From: Gemmatimonadota bacterium
GTDB taxonomy: Bacteria; Gemmatimonadota; Gemmatimonadetes; Longimicrobiales; Gaopeijiaceae
Direction of reading: 5' to 3'
Assembly (NCBI GenBank): GCA_022340755.1
Contig: JAJDNI010000071.1
Coordinates: forward strand, 1-49,343
DNA: 49,343 nucleotides
Made by a program: the position numbers and the translations under genes. Under the pieces are notes generated by a model. The model saw only the letters and a program-made list of their open reading frames with translations, was not told the DNA's origin and did no database searches. Of the stretch, positions 43,237 to 49,343 are shown piece after piece. The first letter of the stretch is position 1, and each line of letters starts with the position of its first letter.

Positions 43237-45507
43237 ATGGCATCCAACGAGGTCACCTTCGCCCGGGATCTGGGCCTCTTCGAGGCCACCATGATCGGGG
43301 TGGGTGCCATGATCGGCGCCGGCATCTTCGTCCTGACGGGAATCGCCGCCGGCGTCTCGGGGCCAGCGTCCATCTTGGCCTTCGCGCTCAACGGCGCCGT
43401 CACGCTGCTCACGGCTTTCGCGTACGCCGAGCTGGCGTCGGCCATTCCGCGGGCCGGGGGAGGCTATTCCTTCGTGCGCATGGCCTTCCCCGGCGCGCTG
43501 GGCTTCACGGCCGGCTGGATGCTCTGGTTCGCCTACACGGTGGCGTGCTCCCTCTACGCCCTCGGCTTCGCGGGCTACTTCTGGGAGTTCTTCCACAAGT
43601 ATTTCCCGGGTCTGACAGCCCCGGTGTTCGGGCTCATGGGCCAGCATGCCCCGGTCCTGGTGGTCACCCTCCTGGTGGCGGCGGCATTCATCCGCCTCAA
43701 CGCCCGGGGGGCCGAGGTCACCGGAAAGGCGGAGAACTGGCTCACCCTCACCAAGCTCGCGGTGCTGGGCATCTTCGTGCTCTACGGGCTCAAGAAGGTC
43801 TTTGGCGCGCCGGACGCGGCGATGGATCACTTCACGCCTTTCTTCCCCATGGGAGGGGGCGGCGTCATCGTCGCCATGGGACTCACCTTCATCGCCTTCG
43901 AAGGGTACGACCTCATCGCCACGGTGGCCGAGGAGATCAAGGAGCCCGAGAAGAACATCCCTCGGGCCACCTTCATCGCCCTGGCCGTCACGGTGGTCAT
44001 GTACCTCCTCATCCTCTTCGTGTCCCTCGGGGCTCTGACGCCCGCGCACGGCACGTCGTGGCAGTTCCTGGGTGAGTACGGCGAGACGGCCATCGTGCGG
44101 GCCGCGGAGGACTTCATGCCCGCCTTCGGCGTGGCACTCATCGTCTTCGGAGGGCTGCTCTCCACCACGTCGGCATTGAACGCCACGGTCATGGCCTCGT
44201 CCCGGGTGGCGTTTTCCATGGCCCGGGACAACTGGTTGCCCCGGGAGATGGCGACCATCCACCCCCAGCGGCGGACGCCCCACGTGGCCATCGTCGTGAC
44301 GGGCGTGCTTCTCCTGGCGATGGCGCTGACCCTGCCCATCGAGGCCGTGGGCTCCGCGGCGAGCCTCATCTTCCTCCTCACCTTCGCCCTGGTGAACCTC
44401 TCGGTCATCGCCCTGAGGAGGAAGGCGCCGGAGATCCCCCGACGATACCGGGTGCCGTTCTATCCCTTCACCCCCATCCTGGGGATCGTCCTCAACGTCT
44501 TCCTTGCCCTCTACCAGTTCACGTTCCAGCCCCTGGCCTGGTACGTGACCGCGGGGTGGATCGTCCTGGGCCTGTTGGTCTACTTCGCCCACTTCGAGAA
44601 GCTGGCGGCCGGCGCCGAGCCTCAGGTGCTCATACCCAGCGAGCGCCCCCTGGAGGAGGCGCCGGGGCTGTCGGTGGTGGTGCCCCTACACAACCCCGAC
44701 AACGTCGAGACCCTCCTGGACTTCGCCTGGCCCATCGCGCGGCTCAGGGGCCGACGCCTGGTGGCGGTGACGGTGGTCGAGGTACCCAGGCAGCTCCCCA
44801 TCTACCAGGGTATGCGCTTCGTTCAGCACCGGGAGGGGCTCCTTCGACGGGCCCGCGAGTGGGCGGCGGATCGTGGGGTGGAGCTGGCTACCGATATCGC
44901 CCTGGCTCACAACGTCCAACAGGGTGTCCTGAGTGTCGCCGAGCGCCAGCAGGCGGACGTGCTGCTCATGGGGTGGAAAGGCTTCACCAACACCCGTGAG
45001 CGCATCTTCGGGGAGGTCACCGACCAGGTGATCCGGCACGCGCCCTGCGACCTCATGGTCCTCAAGATCGCCGAGCAGAAGCAGTTCCGACGGGTCCTCT
45101 TCCCCACGGCGGGCGGACCCCACGCGCGCCTGGCCGCCGAGCTGCTGAACGCCCTTGCCGAGGCGTGGGGGATGACCGTGACGGCGACGTACGTGGTGCC
45201 TCTCGGAGCTTCGGTACAGCAGCGCAGGGAAGCGGAGCAGTGGATCGACAAGACGTTGACGTTGGTGGATCCGACGCTGCCGGTGGAGCGGAAGCTCGTG
45301 GAGGGCAACACCGCCGCCGGGGGAATCACCCGGGCCAGCCTCGACGCGGACCTGGTCATCATCGGCGCAGCCAAGGAGCCCCTCTTCCACAAAATGCTCC
45401 TGGGCGAAATTCCCGAGAAGGTGGCCCGCTACTCCCCCGCCTCGGTGCTGGTGGTGAAGCGGTACGAGGGCATCGCCCGGTCACTGATCAAGGAGCTGAT
45501 GGGGTAG
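43237..45507 (+). CDS. APC-family amino-acid permease fused to two UspA domains
   Basis: The ATG 43237 (MASNEVTFARDLGLFEATMIG) gives 756 residues. Residues 1-455 form a twelve-helix APC transporter: GVGAMIGAGIFVLTGIAAG is the substrate-binding TM1, with FAYAELASAIPRAGGGYSF, TFIAFEGYDLIATVAEEIKEPEKNIPRA and GGLLSTTSALNATVMASSRV following. Two universal stress protein domains come after (about 475-610 and 613-750). The first keeps the nucleotide motif GWKGFTNTRERIFGEVT (Gx2Gx9GE); the second has GAAKEPLFHKMLLGE. The Usp part is cytosolic and probably tunes transport to ATP or energy state (inference). A strong hairpin terminator follows. Confidence 0.93.
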   Translation: MASNEVTFARDLGLFEATMIGVGAMIGAGIFVLTGIAAGVSGPASILAFALNGAVTLLTAFAYAELASAIPRAGGGYSFVRMAFPGALGFTAGWMLWFAYTVACSLYALGFAGYFWEFFHKYFPGLTAPVFGLMGQHAPVLVVTLLVAAAFIRLNARGAEVTGKAENWLTLTKLAVLGIFVLYGLKKVFGAPDAAMDHFTPFFPMGGGGVIVAMGLTFIAFEGYDLIATVAEEIKEPEKNIPRATFIALAVTVVMYLLILFVSLGALTPAHGTSWQFLGEYGETAIVRAAEDFMPAFGVALIVFGGLLSTTSALNATVMASSRVAFSMARDNWLPREMATIHPQRRTPHVAIVVTGVLLLAMALTLPIEAVGSAASLIFLLTFALVNLSVIALRRKAPEIPRRYRVPFYPFTPILGIVLNVFLALYQFTFQPLAWYVTAGWIVLGLLVYFAHFEKLAAGAEPQVLIPSERPLEEAPGLSVVVPLHNPDNVETLLDFAWPIARLRGRRLVAVTVVEVPRQLPIYQGMRFVQHREGLLRRAREWAADRGVELATDIALAHNVQQGVLSVAERQQADVLLMGWKGFTNTRERIFGEVTDQVIRHAPCDLMVLKIAEQKQFRRVLFPTAGGPHARLAAELLNALAEAWGMTVTATYVVPLGASVQQRREAEQWIDKTLTLVDPTLPVERKLVEGNTAAGGITRASLDADLVIIGAAKEPLFHKMLLGEIPEKVARYSPASVLVVKRYEGIARSLIKELMG

Positions 45508-45520
45508 CGGCCGCGCGCCG

Positions 45521-45559
45521 CGCCGGGCGGGGTGGCGGCAGAGCCGACCCCGCCCGGCG
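45521..45559. terminator. Bidirectional terminator hairpin
   Basis: A perfect 13-bp stem, CGCCGGGCGGGGT pairing with ACCCCGCCCGGCG, encloses a 13-nt loop in the 71-bp gap between two convergent genes. It can serve the permease (plus strand) and the propeller gene (minus strand). No long T-tract is present on either side. Confidence 0.7.
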
Positions 45560-45578
45560 TTGCCTAGGGTGCCCGTGG

Positions 45579-48500
45579 TTACCGGTGCCACCTCGGGATG
45601 CGCCCGCTGGTCCACGGCGCGCCAGCTGCCTCGGCCGCGTCCTCGACCTTCTTGAGATCCACGTCCACGAGTTGGCGCAGACGCTCGAGGATCGGCCCGA
45701 AGCTGCTCGAGAGGATCTCATACTGGTGCTCCTGCTCGCCGCCCGGTCCCTCGAGCGTGGACGACCAGGCCCCGCCGGTGATGCTGCGCAGCCGGCTCAT
45801 GAGCGACGGCGGTGTCGGCTCGCTATAGCGTGCAAGGGTCCGGTCTCCGTTCATCGCCACCTGGATCGCCTGCAGGCTGTCCTGGAGGGCGCTCAGATCC
45901 TCTCCGATCTGCGGATCCGCGCCCGGCGTCTGAATGAGCGCACGCTTCAGCTGGTCTGCCCGGGTCGTCGCCTCGCCCAGCGCCGCGTTGGCGCCGAGCA
46001 TCGCCCGCTGCAGCTCCTGGGCCTTCTTCTGGAAGGCCAGCGCCGCCGGCGTGCGGTTCACCCTACCGTCGTCCAGCATGTAGACCTCGAACTTCTGCGG
46101 CTCTCCGATGGGTGTCGTCACGCCGTCCACGCGCTCCGCGAGCGACGCGGTGTAGGTGCCCGGCACCACGTAGGGCCCGGCGCCACCGCCGAAGAAGAAC
46201 CCCCCGCCGCCACCGCCGCCGGTGATCGGGCTCATCGACGGGTAGCGCAGATCCCACGTCACGTGCTGGACGCCGGACCCCGTGGGCCCGGTGAGCTGGC
46301 GGACCACACGTCCCTCGGGATCGGTGATCGTGAGCACCATCTCCGGTCTTTGCTCCTGCGCTTCGGCCCGGAGCGTGTCCCAGGAGGGGTAGTAGACGTC
46401 CCTGCCTGCTCGCTCGGCGCGCAGATCAGCCGCCTCCCGCTGGCTCTGCCGGGTCCGGATGGCATCCTTGAGCCAGTACCGGATCTGGGCCCCGCGCGGC
46501 GGGTTCTCGGCCGTCCAGAACCGCTCGCCCTGCCAGTCCGGGTCGGGTGTGGACTGAATGAACATCGGCGTGCGCGTGACCGGTAGGAGCGCGGCGTCGC
46601 TCGCGAGCGAGCTCGCGTTGAGCGCACGCAGCTCCGACAGGTGGTCGAGCACGTAGAACCCGCGCCCGAAGGTCGCGAGCACCAACGCGTCGTCGCGCTT
46701 CTGGATCACGATGTCGCGCACCTGGATCGTCGGAAGGCCACCTTTCAGTTGCGTCCAGTGCTGCCCGGCGTCCCTCGTGACGAAGAGACCGAACTCGGTG
46801 CCCGCATAGAGGATGCTCGGGTCCTTGGTGTCTTCGACGACCACGTAGACGCTGCCGCGATCGGGCAGGTCGCCCGAGATCATCTGCCACGAGCGGCCCA
46901 GGTCGGTGCTCTTCGCGATGTAGGGGCGGTAGTCGCCGTCCTTGTGGTTGTCGAAGGACGCGTAGATGGTGGCGGTGTCGAACGCCGACGGCGTCACGCG
47001 GGACACGAAGGTGGTGTCCGGCACCCCCGGGATGTGCGGGATGGCGCGCCAGCTCTGGCCGCCGTCCTCGCTCACCTGGACCATGCCGTCGTCCGTGCCC
47101 ACCCAGAGGAGTCCCTCCTTCAAGGGCGACTCCGCGACGCTCACGATGCTGTTCCACGGCGAGGTCGACGTGTTCTTGCGCAGCGCGTCCGGGCCCCAGA
47201 CGCGGCCCATGATCTTCAGCCTGTTCCGGTCGATCTGGCGGGAGAGGTCCGGGCTGACGGGCCGCCAGGAATCGCCACGGTCGTCGCTCCGATAGAGCCT
47301 CTGCGCGGCGAAGTAGAGCCGCGTGTGCGAGAACGGGCTGATGATCAGCGGCGCGTCCCAGTGCCAGCGAAGGGCGGGCTCACCCGGCTCGGGCGCGGGC
47401 CCGATGTCGGTGCTCTCGCCCGTGGCGAGGTTGAAGCGGGCCAGGGCGCCGTACTGCGCCTCCGAGTACACGATGTTCGGGTCTTCCGGATCGATCTGCG
47501 AGTAGAATCCGTCACCGCCCTGCGTAAGGTGCCAGTCGCCGTTGATCGCGCCCAGGCGCGTGTGCGTCTGGGAGGGTCCCCCGATCGAGCTGTTGTCCTG
47601 CGTGCCTCCGTAGACGTTGAAGAAGGGCTCGGCGTTGTCGACCGCCACCCTGTAGAACTGCCCGAGCGGGAGGTTCTGGAACCAGTCGTACGTCTCGCCC
47701 CCGTCGAAGGACTGGTAGAGCCCACCGTCACAGCCCACGATCAGGTGTTCCGTATTGCTCGGGTCGATCCAGACGACGTGGTTGTCGACGTGCTTCTTGC
47801 CGTTGGCGATCGAGTGGAAGGTGCGGCCTCCGTCGTCCGTGACCATCAGGCGCACGTCGACCGCGTAGACGCGGTTCACGTCGGTCGGGTCCGCGAAGAT
47901 CTCCGAGTAGTAGTTGCCCGAGGTCGACTCGTTGCTCATGCGGTGCCAGCTCGCGCCGTTGTCCTGCGAGCGGTAGAAGCCACCGCCCGGCTCCCCACCG
48001 GCCTCGACGATCGCGTAGACGACGTCGTGGTTGACCGGAGAGATGGCGAGCCCGATGCGCCCGAGCCGGCCGCCCGGCAGGCCTCGCTGCACCTTCGTCC
48101 AGGTCTTGCCACCGTCCGTGGTGCGCTGCAGGCTCGACTCCGGCCCGCCGGCGACGTAACCCCACTGCTTCCGACCGCGCTGCCAGAGCGAGACGATGAG
48201 CACGTCGGGGTTGTCCGGGTCCATCACCGCGTCCCCCGCGCCGGCCCACTCACCGCCGTCTAGGACCTTGCCCCAGGTCTTGCCACCGTCCGTGGTCTTG
48301 TAGAGGCCCCGGTCGCCTCCGCCCCCGAACACCGGGCCCTGGGCCGCAACGTAGACGACGTCGGAGTTACGCGGATCGATGAGGATCTTGCCGACGTGCT
48401 CGGAGCTCTCGAGGCCCATGTTCTGCCAGCTTCGGCCGCCGTCGATGGACTTGTAGACCCCGTCGCCGTACGCGACGGCGCGCTGGGCGTTGTTCTCGCC

Positions 48501-48884
48501 CGTGCCCACCCACACGACGTCGGAGTTGTTCGGATCGATCACCACCGTGCCGATCGAAAACGAGCCTTCGTGGTCGAAGATCGGCGTGAAGCTGGAGCCG
48601 GCGTTGGTGGTCTTCCAGAGCCCGCCCGCCGCCGTGCCGACGTACCAGGTGCTGGCGTCGTTCGGATCGACGGCCAGATCGATGATGCGTCCCGAGATGA
48701 CTGCGGGACCGATGGAGCGGAAGTGGAGCGCCCCGGCCGCCCTGGCGAAGGGATCGGAGGGTCCGGAGTCGTTGGAGGAGCCCCCACCACGGCGCTGCGC
48801 GACCGCGGCATCGAACGGTGCCGCCGCCACCAGGAGCGTCGTGGTCAGAGCCAGGATCGTGAGTGTGGCTTTGCGTGTCAGCAT
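45579..48884 (-). CDS. Exported VPS10/BNR-repeat (sortilin-like) propeller protein
   Basis: The ATG 48884 follows GAGGTGGG and gives 1101 residues. The signal peptide (ATLTILALTTTLLVAAAPFDAAVAQ) is followed by about 15 BNR/Asp-box motifs of the S/T-x-D-x-G-x-x-W type, such as STDLGRSW, SEDGGQSW and TTDGGKTW, with sortilin-like sequence TWYVGTAAGGLWKTTNAG. These form one or two large beta-propellers, to about residue 760. The C-terminal third holds an Ig-like sheet with TYTASLAERVDGV and coiled helices with QKKAQELQRAMLGANAAL. Members are common in Gemmatimonadota and often called 'glycosyl hydrolase' without proven activity. A binding or protease-like role is possible. Confidence 0.9.
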   Translation of the reverse strand: MLTRKATLTILALTTTLLVAAAPFDAAVAQRRGGGSSNDSGPSDPFARAAGALHFRSIGPAVISGRIIDLAVDPNDASTWYVGTAAGGLWKTTNAGSSFTPIFDHEGSFSIGTVVIDPNNSDVVWVGTGENNAQRAVAYGDGVYKSIDGGRSWQNMGLESSEHVGKILIDPRNSDVVYVAAQGPVFGGGGDRGLYKTTDGGKTWGKVLDGGEWAGAGDAVMDPDNPDVLIVSLWQRGRKQWGYVAGGPESSLQRTTDGGKTWTKVQRGLPGGRLGRIGLAISPVNHDVVYAIVEAGGEPGGGFYRSQDNGASWHRMSNESTSGNYYSEIFADPTDVNRVYAVDVRLMVTDDGGRTFHSIANGKKHVDNHVVWIDPSNTEHLIVGCDGGLYQSFDGGETYDWFQNLPLGQFYRVAVDNAEPFFNVYGGTQDNSSIGGPSQTHTRLGAINGDWHLTQGGDGFYSQIDPEDPNIVYSEAQYGALARFNLATGESTDIGPAPEPGEPALRWHWDAPLIISPFSHTRLYFAAQRLYRSDDRGDSWRPVSPDLSRQIDRNRLKIMGRVWGPDALRKNTSTSPWNSIVSVAESPLKEGLLWVGTDDGMVQVSEDGGQSWRAIPHIPGVPDTTFVSRVTPSAFDTATIYASFDNHKDGDYRPYIAKSTDLGRSWQMISGDLPDRGSVYVVVEDTKDPSILYAGTEFGLFVTRDAGQHWTQLKGGLPTIQVRDIVIQKRDDALVLATFGRGFYVLDHLSELRALNASSLASDAALLPVTRTPMFIQSTPDPDWQGERFWTAENPPRGAQIRYWLKDAIRTRQSQREAADLRAERAGRDVYYPSWDTLRAEAQEQRPEMVLTITDPEGRVVRQLTGPTGSGVQHVTWDLRYPSMSPITGGGGGGGFFFGGGAGPYVVPGTYTASLAERVDGVTTPIGEPQKFEVYMLDDGRVNRTPAALAFQKKAQELQRAMLGANAALGEATTRADQLKRALIQTPGADPQIGEDLSALQDSLQAIQVAMNGDRTLARYSEPTPPSLMSRLRSITGGAWSSTLEGPGGEQEHQYEILSSSFGPILERLRQLVDVDLKKVEDAAEAAGAPWTSGRIPRWHR

Positions 48885-49343
48885 GAGAGATTCCCACCTC
48901 GTTCGCGGGTCAAGGTCCGATGATCGAAACGCGTCACAGGGCCGAAGGGCACGGTAGAACGTGGATCAGCGAGGGGCAAGCTGGGGTGGTCGCCGGTGGA
49001 GGAGGCGAGGGTGAGGGCCCGGGAGGCACGACTGCGGGAGTCTCGGCGGGGCTCGGTTGCGATTTGCGGATTTGCGCATCCGGGTGCGGTCCAACCGTGA
49101 CGAACGCGAGCGCCTGAGGCATGGAACGCGAAGGACGTGAAGGGCCTCGGACGGGCCACTCCGTTCATAGGCTGCTACTACCCACTCCACCAAGGAACGC
49201 GGCCCCCGGCCGCCCCGCAGACCTCCATGGTAGGACGGGTCAGGTGCAGGCGGGCTGTTGGCGCATCAATGCTGGTTGACATAGCTTCGCGGCCATGTCG
49301 AGTGGGCTTCGGCATCACCTCCGAAGTGGTGGCCTCTGAAGCG
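48885..49343. other. Non-coding end region, upstream of propeller gene
   Basis: No gene is supported in these 459 bp. The first 100 bp must contain the promoter of the minus-strand propeller gene. Copy 2 of the 22-bp repeat is at 49079-49100, followed by GAACGCGAAGGACGTGAAGG. A short hairpin CTTCGG/CCGAAG lies at 49307-49326. The window ends here. Confidence 0.5.
49079..49100. repeat. 22-bp intergenic repeat, copy 2
   Basis: This is identical to 34947-34968 in the same orientation. It is 195 bp upstream of the minus-strand propeller gene. The following bases carry GAACG and GACGTGAAGG blocks similar to those after copy 1. Confidence 0.6.

Overview
The window is high-GC bacterial DNA. Several traits together suggest a soil or sediment Gemmatimonadota, or less likely an Acidobacteriota: four ADOP-type ABC permeases, three of them paired with PadR repressors; a Ser/Thr kinase fused to an FlgO/TPR-like sensor region; a Sec- or lipoprotein-exported (clade II) nitrous-oxide reductase; and a Tat-exported DsrE-like protein. 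The taxonomy is an inference from gene families. No rRNA, tRNA or CRISPR array was recognised.

Layout. Positions 1-8.2 kb are a worn accessory region: a SnoaL-like gene, an Ig-like (BIG2) fragment with no proper start, a small lipoprotein, an integrase-type transposase, an orphan HigA-type antitoxin, a frameshifted short-chain dehydrogenase, an outer-membrane barrel, a small gene plus an internally deleted nucleotidyltransferase, a divergent MarR/NmrA-like reductase pair sharing a palindrome, and a frameshifted cupin.

Positions 8.3-15.05 kb carry a compact nitrous-oxide reduction operon on the minus strand, in transcription order: cytochrome c, nosZ, nosD, nosF, nosY and an uncharacterised membrane protein. 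An Rrf2/NsrR-like Fe-S regulator lies just upstream. The 15-bp motif TCATGATWATATGAT occurs in front of both the regulator and the cytochrome, which suggests one regulon with autoregulation.

Positions 15.2-20 kb hold a UGT-type glycosyltransferase, a TolB-like propeller, the Tat-exported protein and an IS110-type transposase lacking its middle. Positions 20-37.7 kb are an ADOP/PadR/kinase neighbourhood. Each of the three PadR genes has its own inverted repeat at its promoter. Next to the first PadR lies a 138-bp, about 95% identical copy of the last codons of the intact kinase gene at 35.1-37.7 kb, a scar of duplication followed by loss. A carbamate kinase and an AraC/signal-peptide fusion scar lie between.

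Positions 38-49 kb encode catabolic and transport functions: two FGE-type sulfatases, an exported M20 peptidase, an amino-acid permease fused to two universal-stress domains, and a large exported VPS10/BNR-propeller protein.

The most notable points are the nos operon with its shared operator and unnamed terminal membrane protein, the repeated ADOP-PadR(-kinase) modules with distinct operators, and the high density of decayed genes between the mobile elements.
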